DNA of 9,108 bases from Anaerolineae bacterium (GCA_030673735.1 DAOVIK010000051.1:1-9108), one strand, 5' to 3'. Counted from the stretch's first letter, positions 1 through 6,835 are shown. Program-made: numbers and translations. The notes: generated by a model not told the origin, from the sequence alone.

Positions 1-285
1 ATCCCGCGATTGAATCTGGAAAGCCTTGTCCAGGGGCATGGTGATGTGATCCTGCGCGGTGAAGTGCAGAACGCGGTGCGCGCAAACTTGAATTATCTTG
101 CGGTGGTGACGAAGGAGGCGCGCAAGGCTTCCAGGCGTCGCGATCCGGCGGGATACTTGGCAACGGTGGGTGTTGAGCAATGTGGCAAGAGCCGCATCTT
201 GCTCAATGGACTTGCCGAGGAGCTTCACAGACGCAACTTGGAAGCGATCTACGAGCGGAATCACGGGGTGGCTGATGATCGGTAG
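1..285 (+). CDS. 3' part of an unrecognised protein gene
   Basis: The frame is open from the first base of the window to a TAG at 283-285, so this is probably the C-terminal 94 residues of a longer protein; a TTG at position 10 is an internal alternative start but has no visible ribosome site in the window. The visible part is hydrophilic and probably helical, rich in Arg, Glu and Asn, with no membrane segment or signal peptide. A segment near the middle reads ARKASRRRDPAGYLATVG and is strongly basic. A single Cys lies in VEQCGKSRILLNGL. I do not recognise the family. The next gene starts 21 bases downstream on the same strand, so the two are probably co-transcribed, but that says little about function. 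The reading frame is likely real because it runs cleanly up to the next ribosome site. Confidence 0.5.
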   Translation: MPRLNLESLVQGHGDVILRGEVQNAVRANLNYLAVVTKEARKASRRRDPAGYLATVGVEQCGKSRILLNGLAEELHRRNLEAIYERNHGVADDR

Positions 286-296
286 AGCTAGCCATC

Positions 297-301
297 GGAG
301 G
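297..301 (+). promoter_or_regulatory. Shine-Dalgarno site deciding a TTG start
   Basis: GGAGG lies 5 bases before the TTG at 307-309. It supports initiation of the RNase H-fold protein at this TTG. No ATG occurs in the right place at the start of this frame. Confidence 0.6.
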
Positions 302-306
302 ATCGA

Positions 307-735
307 TTGAAATCAAAATCCGCGGGCGGCCGCTCGCTGAGAGTCACCCTTGTATTTGACGGAGGCAGCAAGGGAAATCCCGGACCGACATACGGCTCCT
401 TTCTGGTAAGGAGCGATGGATTGCCACAACGGCCGGCCCGAAGGCTGACTTGGGGAAAGGGAACCAACAACGAAGCGGAGTATCGAGCTTTGATCAGCGG
501 ACTGCGGGAGCTCTTGAAGGAGTTGGAGAAGCGTGGCATCGATCCAGGCCGGGTGAAACTGCGCATAGCTGGAGACAGTCGGTTGGTCTTGAACCAGGTT
601 GCTGGAAAGTGGAAAGCCAAGTCGCCTCGCATGCGCGATTTGCGGGATGAGGCACTGCCACTGGCTAGATGCTTTGGCAAAGTGAGCTTTGTGCATCACG
701 ATCGCAAGGTTAGTGTTCGGCTGCTGGGGCATTGA
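307..735 (+). CDS. RNase H-fold protein (RNase HI / reverse-transcriptase-like family), short form
   Basis: A 142-residue protein of the RNase HI superfamily, which cuts the RNA strand of RNA-DNA hybrids in the cytoplasm using two metal ions held by acidic residues. Three signatures are visible: the first strand with FDGGSKGNPGP (Asp18), the helix with TNNEAEYRAL (Glu56), and the third strand with AGDSRLVLNQ (Asp90). The family's fourth acidic residue, usually in a C-terminal N-x-x-A-D context, is not seen: the protein ends HHDRKVSVRLLGH. No continuation is found in the other frames past the stop, so this looks like a natural end and not a frameshift. The start is a TTG with GGAGG 5 bases upstream. 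The gene follows the upstream partial gene by 21 bases. Fold assignment is firm. Whether it is an active nuclease is uncertain, so no gene symbol is given. Confidence 0.82.
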   Translation: MKSKSAGGRSLRVTLVFDGGSKGNPGPTYGSFLVRSDGLPQRPARRLTWGKGTNNEAEYRALISGLRELLKELEKRGIDPGRVKLRIAGDSRLVLNQVAGKWKAKSPRMRDLRDEALPLARCFGKVSFVHHDRKVSVRLLGH

Positions 736-760
736 CCTCGGCCTTCGCTTATGGCATAAT
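732..760 (+). promoter_or_regulatory. Sigma70-type promoter for the T-box/alaX/ileS operon
   Basis: The -35 box TTGACC (732-737) and -10 box CATAAT (755-760) each match consensus at five of six bases, with an ideal 17-base spacer. Transcription would start near 767, about 25 bases before the base of T-box Stem I. The -35 box contains the TGA stop codon (733-735) of the preceding RNase H gene. This is a sequence-based call with no experimental evidence. Confidence 0.75.
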
Positions 761-791
761 CGCTCAAACTGGATAGCTGGTCGCACCGAAA

Positions 792-1067
792 GGCGTTGAT
801 GGAGACGAGTAGGTCCGGACCTGGTTGAAAGCGAACCCGGGGAGGTGAGAGCCGGGGCAACCCGCCGGACCAAAAATCCCTCCGAAGTCGCAACCTGAAA
901 GCGCAACACGCTGCGAGTAAGGAAGACGGATTTGCCCACCGTTACCCGGGCAAGGGTATAAGCCTGAGACGCAGGCCGTACCTTGCTGAGAGCCCGCATG
1001 CTGCGGGAATCAGGGTGGTACCGCGAGAGCTGTATTAGCTCCCGTCCCTGGAGGTCGGGAGCTTTTT
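792..1067 (+). promoter_or_regulatory. T-box riboswitch leader, isoleucine-specific (specifier ATC)
   Basis: This leader senses uncharged tRNA and controls transcription of the alaX-ileS operon. Stem I can be built from 795-798/891-894 (GTTG/CAAC), 801-804/880-883 (GGAG/CTCC), 812-818/865-871 (GGTCCGG/CCGGACC), 823-827/858-862 (GGTTG/CAACC) and 836-840/852-856 (CCCGG/CCGGG). The apical loop GGAGGTGAGAG at 841-851 resembles the conserved distal loop. The specifier loop has GAGTAG (807-812) on its 5' side and AAAAATC on its 3' side, giving specifier ATC at 876-878 (Ile). The linker GAGTAAGG (915-922) is followed by Stem III (932-937/948-953) with the conserved CCGTTA (939-944). Small hairpins lie at 962-976 and 993-1007. 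The T-box AGGGTGGTACCGCG is at 1012-1025; its TGGT bulge (1016-1019) would pair with an ACCA tRNA end, as in tRNA-Ile. The antiterminator forms between AGGG (1012-1015) and CCCT (1046-1049). Class and location are firm; the specifier is inferred from the fold and agrees with the downstream ileS. Confidence 0.95.
1037..1067 (+). terminator. T-box intrinsic terminator
   Basis: The stem AGCTCCCG (1037-1044) pairs with CGGGAGCT (1056-1063), extended by CC/GG at 1046-1047/1053-1054, and runs into five T residues (1063-1067). The 5' half includes the CCCT at 1046-1049 that alternatively pairs with the T-box sequence. The terminator and antiterminator are therefore mutually exclusive, the standard transcriptional mechanism for T-boxes. 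Confidence 0.92.
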
Positions 1068-1122
1068 CATTTGTGCCGGAAGCCGGTTTGATGGTTAGTC
1101 CGGAAGCAGGAGGCGAATTCCC

Positions 1123-1833
1123 ATGACCGAGCTGCTCTATATCATCGATTCATATCAGAGGGAATTTGAAGCCCAGGATGTTGAAGTTCAAGAGCAGGGA
1201 ATCGTTCTCGACAGAACGGCGTTCTATCCGGTCGGGGGAGGCCAACCCAGCGACAAGGGTATCCTTCGAAGCGAGGGCCAGAATTGGCAAGTAACCAGCG
1301 TCCGCCGCCGCGAGGGAAAGATCTGGCATCAACTGGAAGGTGATCCGCCGGCAGTGGGAGACGGTCTGAGCGGAATGTTGGATTGGGAGCGGCGTTATCA
1401 GATCATGCGCACGCACACCGCCATGCATGTTCTTTGCGGTGTAATTTGGCGAGATTATGGGGTAAGTGTTACTGGTGGAAACATGGAGCCGCTCCGCGGG
1501 CGGATGGATTTCGAGTTTGAGCACATGCGCAAGGAGCTTGTGCAAGAGATCGAAGCAAGCATTAACGCGGAGGTCGAAAACGCGCGGCCGGTTCAGACAC
1601 GGACCCTAGACCGGGAGGAGGCGTTTGAGATCCCCGATCTCATCCGTACCAAGATCAATCTCCTTCCCGAGGGTATCACTCGTGTTCGCGTGGTGGAGAT
1701 CGTAGGATTGGACCTGCAAGCAGACGGTGGAACACATGTGGCGAACACGAGTGAGGTGGGTCCTCTGCGTATAGTTGACTACAAGAGCAAGGGAGCGATC
1801 AACAAACGACTCGTTGTGGCTCTTGAAGCGTGA
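1123..1833 (+). CDS. alaX: AlaX-type trans-editing protein (free-standing alanyl-tRNA editing domain)
   Basis: A 236-residue homologue of the AlaRS editing domain. Family members are soluble proteins that hydrolyse mischarged tRNA, classically Ser- or Gly-tRNA-Ala, independently of the synthetase. The N-terminal beta-barrel part carries FYPVGGGQPSDKG (residues 34-46). The editing core follows with metal motif H98-x3-H102 in RTHTAMHVL, then D201-x3-H205 in LQADGGTHVANT. The second pair is commonly C-x3-H, so Asp201 replaces the usual Cys. Length fits the medium AlaX class, which lacks the long C-terminal domain. The ATG has AGGAGG 9 bases upstream (1108-1113). The gene is the first of an operon behind an Ile T-box and ends 8 bases before ileS. 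That context suggests a role linked to tRNA-Ile charging, although the family is known for tRNA-Ala; true specificity cannot be read from sequence. Confidence 0.9.
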   Translation: MTELLYIIDSYQREFEAQDVEVQEQGIVLDRTAFYPVGGGQPSDKGILRSEGQNWQVTSVRRREGKIWHQLEGDPPAVGDGLSGMLDWERRYQIMRTHTAMHVLCGVIWRDYGVSVTGGNMEPLRGRMDFEFEHMRKELVQEIEASINAEVENARPVQTRTLDREEAFEIPDLIRTKINLLPEGITRVRVVEIVGLDLQADGGTHVANTSEVGPLRIVDYKSKGAINKRLVVALEA

Positions 1834-1841
1834 GGTGAGAG

Positions 1842-4800
1842 ATGTTCAAACCAGTGCCCAATCAAATCGATTTCGTAGCCCAGGAGCATGAGATCCTGGA
1901 ATTCTGGCGCAGCAGCGAAGCATTTCAGAAGCTATTGAAACTGCGTGCCGAGGCGCCGCGCTGGTCCTTCATTGATGGGCCCATCACTGCCAACAATCCC
2001 ATGGGTGTTCATCATGGATGGGGACGGACTTACAAGGATCTCTTCCATCGCTTGAAGGCGATGCAGGGGTACCAAACGCGCTACCAGAACGGCTTTGACT
2101 GCCAGGGATTGTGGGTTGAGGTCAATGTCGAACGCGATATGGGCTTCAGAACAAAGCGCGACATCGAAGCCTATGGCCTCGCCGAATTCGTGATCCTGTG
2201 CAAGCAGCGGGTGCTGGAGTTCTCGGCGGTGCAAACCGAGCAGAGCATTCGCCTGGGCTACTGGATGGATTGGGACGATCCGGCCTTCCTGCGCAAGTTG
2301 CGAGATCAATTGGGCCAGGATCCTGCGCAACTGATCACGGTGGATGGGCCAGAGGGACCGGTCAGCGGGACCGTGGAGGAGATCATCGGCAGGCTGGGCA
2401 TGCGTGAGATAGGTGGATCGTACTTCACGTTTTCAGATGAGAACAACTACACGATATGGCGCATGCTCAAGTCATGCCACGAACGTGGCTGGATCTACAA
2501 GGGCAGAGACGTAATGCCGTGGTGTGGGCGTTGCGGCACCGGCTTGAGCCAGCACGAGATCGTCACCGAGGGATATAGGGATCTGACGCATCCGAGCATC
2601 ACGCTCAGATTCCCCTTGAAGGATCGTCCCGGAGAGAGCCTGCTGGTATGGACGACCACGCCATGGACGTTGAGCAGCAACGTCGCCGCGGCCGTAGGGC
2701 CGGATCTTACCTACGTGCGCGTGCGGCAGGGTGATGAGGTCTTCTATCTGAGCAAGCAGACATTGCATATGCTCAAGGGAGAACTCGAGGTCGAAGCGGA
2801 GCTGAATGGCAGCGAGATGGAAGGCTGGCTTTATCATGGCCCGTTCGACGAACTGCCTGCGCAGAAGCGCGAAGGAGGACCTGAAGCGCACAGAGTGATC
2901 CTGTGGGACGAGGTTGGCGAGGAGGAAGGCACGGGCATCGTTCACATCGCGCCCGGCTGTGGCGCAGAGGACTTCGCCCTCAGCAAGGAGCATGATCTGC
3001 CGACTATTGCGCCGCTGAACGAAAGCGGAGTATTCGTCGATGGCTACGATTGGCTGACCGGGATGCCTGCGGGTGAGACGGCGGATGCCATCTTTGAAAA
3101 CCTGACCGAGAAGGGCTTGACCTACAGCGTCGCGGATTACACACACAGGTATCCCGTCTGCTGGCGGTGCGGCGAAGAGCTCGTCTTTCGATTGGTGGAC
3201 GAGTGGTTCATCTCGATGGGAGAGAAGCTGGGCAAGCCATACGAGGAAGTCACGGAGAAGGAGAAGGAACGCAACCTGCGCTATCAGATCATGGAGGTGG
3301 TCGTCGAAGGTACGCGCTGGTATCCGGCGTTCGGTTTCGAGCGCGAGCTGGATTGGCTGCGCAACATGGATGACTGGATGATATCCAAGAAGCGATACTG
3401 GGGGCTGGCGCTGCCCATCTACGTGTGCGAAACCTGCGGCGAGTTTGACGTGATCGGAGGGAGAGAAGAACTGGAGGAACGCGCTGTCGAGGGATGGGAT
3501 GAGTTTAAGACCCACAGTCCGCATAGACCCTATGTTGACGCGGCAAAAATCCTCTGCAGCAAGTGCGGAGAGAAGGCAAGCCGAATTGCGGATGTTGGAG
3601 ATCCCTGGCTGGATGCCGGAATTGTGGGGATGAGCACCCTGGGCTACAAGGATGATCCGGAATACTGGAGCAAGTGGTTCCCGGCCGATCTGATTTCGGA
3701 GAGCTTTCCTGGGCAATTCCGCAACTGGTTCTACAGCCTATTGGCCATGAGCACCATCCTGGAGCGCAAGGCCCCCTTCAAGGACGTTTTTACCTACGGA
3801 ACATTGATTGCTGAAGATGGGCGCGAAATGCATAAGTCCTGGGGCAACGCGATCGAGTTCAACGAGGCCGCCGACAAGATGGGCGTCGATGTGATGCGGT
3901 GGATGTATTGCGACCATAAGCCCGAGAAGGACCTGATGTTCGGTTATGAAACTGCAAATGAGGTGCGCCGGCAATTCCTGATCCCATTGTGGAATGTCTA
4001 CAGCTTCTTTGCTACCTATGCGCGAATCGATGGTTGGACACCTGACCAGAAGCGCAGCGCGGAGCACACCGTTCTTGACCGCTGGATCCTTTCTCGCCTG
4101 CAAGAACTCGTGGAGGCGGTTGCGGAGCGCTTGGAGAAGTACGAGCCCAACCAGGCCACAGCGGCCGTGAGCAAGTTCGTGGATGATCTTAGCAACTGGT
4201 ACCTGAGGCGCTGTCGGAGGCGCTTCTGGGCCAAGAGCGGTGTCAGTAAAGCTGGCGACGTCGACAAGCATGCGGCGTACAGCACGCTGTATCAAACGTT
4301 GGTTACGCTGGCAAAACTCCTGGCGCCATTCGTGCCCTTCGTGACCGAGGCAATGCACCAGAATCTTGTGCGAACCCTTGACAAGGACGCTCCCGAGAGC
4401 GTACATCATTGCGACTGGCCGGAGGCTGATGCGAAGCTGCTGGATGAGCGCCTGAATATGCAAATGGCGCTCGTGATGCGGGTGGTCTCTTTGGGACACG
4501 CGGCGCGAAATCAATCCAATGTCAAGGTCCGTCAGCCGCTGGCAGAAGCCTCATTCGCGGTCGGAGCCGCCGAGGAGCGCGAGATCGTCGAGGCGTTTGC
4601 CGGCTTGATCCAGGAAGAACTAAACGTAAAGACCGTGCGCTTGTTGGATGCGGCGTCGGAGATCGTCGAGTATCAACTGCATCCGCTGCCTCGGCAGCTG
4701 GGCCAGAAGTATGGGGCGCGATTCCCGAAACTGAAGAACGCCATCATGAACCTGGATGCCACCGAAGCTGCTGAATCCTTACTGAGTGGAAAGCCGATCG

Positions 4801-5210
4801 AAGTAGAACTGGACGGGAAGAAGCTGAAGGTGCTTCCAGAAGAGGTAGAGGTGCGGTTCGAGGCACAAGAAGGCTTCGCCGCGGCTGCCGAGGGCGGATA
4901 TGTAGCGGGCTTGGATACGACACTCACGCCGGATTTGATCTCCGAGGGATTGATGCGCGAATTCGTACGACGCGTGCAAGCGATGCGAAAAGACGCCGAT
5001 TTGATGGTTGATGATCGCATCGAGGTTGCATTCCACGCCAGCGAGAGGTTGGCGGAGGCGATAGCTGAGCATGAAGAATTCGTGATGGCGGAGATCCTGG
5101 CAACCGACATGCAGGAATCGGAGAAGCCGATAGGAAAGCACGAGGCAACGCATACCTTTGATGAAGAGACGCTAATCGTGGCGATAACTCCTCACGGAAA
5201 GCAGTCTTGA
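1842..5210 (+). CDS. ileS: Isoleucyl-tRNA synthetase, long type-2 form with swapped signature motif
   Basis: A 1122-residue class I synthetase that joins isoleucine to tRNA-Ile in the cytoplasm. The Rossmann core carries PMGVHHGWG, so the signature reads G55-V-H-H58 instead of HxGH. The CP1 editing domain spans roughly residues 240-430 with VWTTTPWTLSSN (269-280) and GTGIVHIAPGCGAED (363-377, Asp377), so hydrolytic proofreading appears intact. Four CxxC pairs (228/231, 440/443, 529/532, 572/575) fit two zinc sites. The core continues with DWMISKKRYWG (511-521) and DVGDPWLDAG (584-593). The KMSKS loop is E662-M-H-K-S666. The anticodon-binding domain follows, with LSNWYLRRCRRRFW (783-796), then a C-terminal extension of about 270 residues. 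An apparent insertion lies at about 148-192. GAGGTGA at 1832-1838 overlaps the alaX stop and serves as ribosome site. Expression is controlled by the upstream Ile T-box. Identity is certain; antibiotic insensitivity is inferred from the motif. Confidence 0.98.
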   Translation: MFKPVPNQIDFVAQEHEILEFWRSSEAFQKLLKLRAEAPRWSFIDGPITANNPMGVHHGWGRTYKDLFHRLKAMQGYQTRYQNGFDCQGLWVEVNVERDMGFRTKRDIEAYGLAEFVILCKQRVLEFSAVQTEQSIRLGYWMDWDDPAFLRKLRDQLGQDPAQLITVDGPEGPVSGTVEEIIGRLGMREIGGSYFTFSDENNYTIWRMLKSCHERGWIYKGRDVMPWCGRCGTGLSQHEIVTEGYRDLTHPSITLRFPLKDRPGESLLVWTTTPWTLSSNVAAAVGPDLTYVRVRQGDEVFYLSKQTLHMLKGELEVEAELNGSEMEGWLYHGPFDELPAQKREGGPEAHRVILWDEVGEEEGTGIVHIAPGCGAEDFALSKEHDLPTIAPLNESGVFVDGYDWLTGMPAGETADAIFENLTEKGLTYSVADYTHRYPVCWRCGEELVFRLVDEWFISMGEKLGKPYEEVTEKEKERNLRYQIMEVVVEGTRWYPAFGFERELDWLRNMDDWMISKKRYWGLALPIYVCETCGEFDVIGGREELEERAVEGWDEFKTHSPHRPYVDAAKILCSKCGEKASRIADVGDPWLDAGIVGMSTLGYKDDPEYWSKWFPADLISESFPGQFRNWFYSLLAMSTILERKAPFKDVFTYGTLIAEDGREMHKSWGNAIEFNEAADKMGVDVMRWMYCDHKPEKDLMFGYETANEVRRQFLIPLWNVYSFFATYARIDGWTPDQKRSAEHTVLDRWILSRLQELVEAVAERLEKYEPNQATAAVSKFVDDLSNWYLRRCRRRFWAKSGVSKAGDVDKHAAYSTLYQTLVTLAKLLAPFVPFVTEAMHQNLVRTLDKDAPESVHHCDWPEADAKLLDERLNMQMALVMRVVSLGHAARNQSNVKVRQPLAEASFAVGAAEEREIVEAFAGLIQEELNVKTVRLLDAASEIVEYQLHPLPRQLGQKYGARFPKLKNAIMNLDATEAAESLLSGKPIEVELDGKKLKVLPEEVEVRFEAQEGFAAAAEGGYVAGLDTTLTPDLISEGLMREFVRRVQAMRKDADLMVDDRIEVAFHASERLAEAIAEHEEFVMAEILATDMQESEKPIGKHEATHTFDEETLIVAITPHGKQS

Positions 5211-5262
5211 TATCCAGGTCGCGCCAAGCGAGATGGCTAGACGCATCCACATTGATATCGGC

Positions 5263-5291
5263 TTCGCATTCGTCCGAGGATACGGTACAAT
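5263..5291 (+). promoter_or_regulatory. Probable promoter for lspA-rluD
   Basis: TTCGCA (5263-5268) and TACAAT (5286-5291) are separated by 17 bases. The -10 matches five of six consensus positions and the -35 four of six. Transcription would begin near 5298, leaving about 34 bases of leader before the TTG start of lspA. The 121-base gap after ileS has no clear intrinsic terminator, so read-through from the T-box operon is also possible. Confidence 0.5.
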
Positions 5292-5318
5292 CCACGGGTC
5301 CTTCATCAACCTAGCGCT

Positions 5319-5325
5319 CAGGAGA
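5319..5325 (+). promoter_or_regulatory. Shine-Dalgarno site deciding the TTG start of lspA
   Basis: CAGGAGA lies 6 bases before TTG at 5332-5334. An upstream in-frame ATG at 5233 would add 33 residues that are not hydrophobic, do not resemble LspA, and lie upstream of the predicted promoter -10. The TTG is therefore the better start. Confidence 0.7.
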
Positions 5326-5331
5326 TCAACC

Positions 5332-5880
5332 TTGCAGAAGGCTCGTGATTACTTTGTGTTGCTTGGCGCTGCAGGCGCAATTGTGGCGTTTGACCAATGG
5401 ACCAAGTACCTGGTTCGTACACGATTACTTCTGGGCGAGTCGTGGGCGCCATTGGAGTCGGCGCCCTTCGTGCGCATCGTCCATTGGAACAACACAGGGG
5501 CCGCCTTTGGCATCTTCCCGGCCGGTGGCTTGATCTTTACGGTGGTCGCCGTGCTGGTCAGCGGAGCAATCCTGTACTACTATCCGCAAATTCCGCGCGA
5601 TCAAATCGGCATCCGCATCGCCTTGCCGATGCAGCTCGGGGGCGCCCTCGGAAATCTACTCGACCGACTAGCAATCGGCACAGTAACTGACTTCGTGTCG
5701 GTTGGCCCAGTCCCGGTCTTTAACGTGGCCGACGCCAGCATCACGATCGGTGTCGCGGTGCTCATCGTGGTCATGTGGATCGAGGAACGGCGCAGGAAAC
5801 GGGGCGAGGGGACGATGGAATCCGAGGGATTGGCACAAGAGGACGAGAGCATCGCCGAGACGGAGCGCTCGGTGGGGTGA
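5332..5880 (+). CDS. lspA: Lipoprotein signal peptidase (signal peptidase II)
   Basis: LspA is an inner-membrane aspartyl protease that removes the signal peptide from diacylglyceryl-modified prolipoproteins. From the TTG start the protein has 182 residues, close to the usual 150-180. Four hydrophobic segments are visible, near residues 7-20, 64-84, 93-108 and 134-150. Conserved motifs in order are FDQWTKYLV (Asp21), NNTGAAFGIF (53-62), GALGNLLDRLAIGTVTDF (104-121) and FNVADASI (130-137). The catalytic pair, by alignment with the E. coli enzyme, is Asp120 (VTDF) and Asp134 (NVAD). A charged tail of about 30 residues follows the last helix; its basic EERRRKR part fits the cytoplasmic side and the rest is acidic. 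The stop overlaps the GTG start of the next gene (GTGA), indicating translational coupling. The lspA-rluD order is common in bacteria. Confidence 0.96.
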   Translation: MQKARDYFVLLGAAGAIVAFDQWTKYLVRTRLLLGESWAPLESAPFVRIVHWNNTGAAFGIFPAGGLIFTVVAVLVSGAILYYYPQIPRDQIGIRIALPMQLGGALGNLLDRLAIGTVTDFVSVGPVPVFNVADASITIGVAVLIVVMWIEERRRKRGEGTMESEGLAQEDESIAETERSVG

Positions 5881-6800
5881 GCGAGCGCCTGATCCGTTTT
5901 GACGCTTCGACTTCGGGCAGCAGGCTGGACCACCTATTGGTCGAGCGTGTGCCGGAGCACTCCCGCAATCGATTGCAGCAATTGATCCGGAAGGGCAGGG
6001 TGACCGTGAACGGCGAGGTGGTCACCAAATCGGGATTCCGTTTGGAGGGTGGGGAGCGCATTGAAATCGTCATCCCAGCCCCTGAGCCAACGGATCTGCA
6101 GCCCGAGCATATTGCATTGGATGTTGTCTTCGAAAACGCCGACGTGCTCATCGTGAACAAGCCGGCAGGGATGGTGGTGCACCCTTCACCGGGCCATGAC
6201 CGTGGGACTCTGGTGAACGCAGTTTTGGCTCATGCTCCAGATATCAAAGGAGTGGGGGGAGAGCTTCGCCCGGGAGTGGTCCACCGCCTGGACAAGGACA
6301 CCTCGGGATTGGTGATCATGGCCAAGCATGATCAGGCGCTGCGGATGGTGCAGCGCCAGTTCAAAGATCGCAAAGTAGAGAAGGTGTACCTCGCACTCGT
6401 GGATGGCAAACCGCCGACGGCGCGAGGACGAGTGGACGCAGCAGTGGGCAGAAGCCGGCGCCACCGCAAGCGAATGGGAGTAGTGCCAGAGGGCAAGGGA
6501 CGCAAGGCGCAGACCAGCTACCATACTATCGATAGCTTTGCCAAGCACACCTTGCTCGAGGTCAAGCCGGAAACCGGACGTACGCACCAGATCCGTGTGC
6601 ACATGGCCTTCCTGGGCTGCCCGATTGTTGGAGATAAAGTCTACGGACGTCGCAAGCCAACGCTTCCGATTCGCAGGCAATTCTTGCATGCGTTGAGGTT
6701 GAAGCTGCGCTTGCCGGATGATGATGAACAGAGGACGTTCGACGCGCCGCTTCCTGAGGAGCTGAAGGTGATTCTTGACCAGTTACGAGGCGCGGCATAG
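5877..6800 (+). CDS. rluD: RluA/RluD-family rRNA pseudouridine synthase
   Basis: This enzyme isomerises uridine to pseudouridine in RNA; RluD itself modifies helix 69 of 23S rRNA. From GTG 5877 the protein has 307 residues, typical for the family. The N-terminal S4 RNA-binding domain (about residues 14-64) includes RLDHLLVE, SRNRLQQLIRKGRVTVNG and GGERIEI. The catalytic domain carries IVNKPAGMVVHP (92-103), the catalytic Asp139 in GVVHRLDKDTSGL, and GRTHQIRVHMAFLGCPIVGD (234-253). The frame is open further upstream (ATG 5775), but that extension would overlap lspA by over 100 bases and has no resemblance to the family. GTG at 5877 overlaps the lspA TGA by 4 bases and begins exactly before the S4 domain. 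Exact target uridines cannot be decided; RluD is the likeliest member given the S4 domain and the lspA neighbour. Confidence 0.93.
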   Translation: MSERLIRFDASTSGSRLDHLLVERVPEHSRNRLQQLIRKGRVTVNGEVVTKSGFRLEGGERIEIVIPAPEPTDLQPEHIALDVVFENADVLIVNKPAGMVVHPSPGHDRGTLVNAVLAHAPDIKGVGGELRPGVVHRLDKDTSGLVIMAKHDQALRMVQRQFKDRKVEKVYLALVDGKPPTARGRVDAAVGRSRRHRKRMGVVPEGKGRKAQTSYHTIDSFAKHTLLEVKPETGRTHQIRVHMAFLGCPIVGDKVYGRRKPTLPIRRQFLHALRLKLRLPDDDEQRTFDAPLPEELKVILDQLRGAA

Positions 6801-6835
6801 CGTTCTCTGGAGGAGATGCGCCAGGAGGTAGAGGT

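Noticed and set aside
313..999. Open frame of 228 codons on the - strand across the RNase H gene and T-box
   Set aside because: It is antisense to a recognised protein and to a structured RNA leader, and has no familiar motif.
2472..3716. Open frame of 414 codons on the - strand inside ileS
   Set aside because: It lies wholly antisense to the IleRS core, shows no recognisable domain, and such long antisense frames are common opposite GC-rich genes with strong codon bias.
3738..4514. Open frame of 258 codons on the - strand inside ileS
   Set aside because: It is antisense to the catalytic end and anticodon-binding part of IleRS and has no protein-like motifs or ribosome site that I could see.
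5233..5331. N-terminal extension of lspA from ATG 5233
   Set aside because: The extra 33 residues do not resemble LspA, the region holds a promoter-like -10 at 5286-5291, and a good ribosome site sits before the TTG at 5332.
5775..5876. N-terminal extension of rluD from ATG 5775
   Set aside because: It lies inside the lspA coding frame, is low-complexity Arg/Gly, and the S4 domain begins just after the overlapping GTG at 5877.
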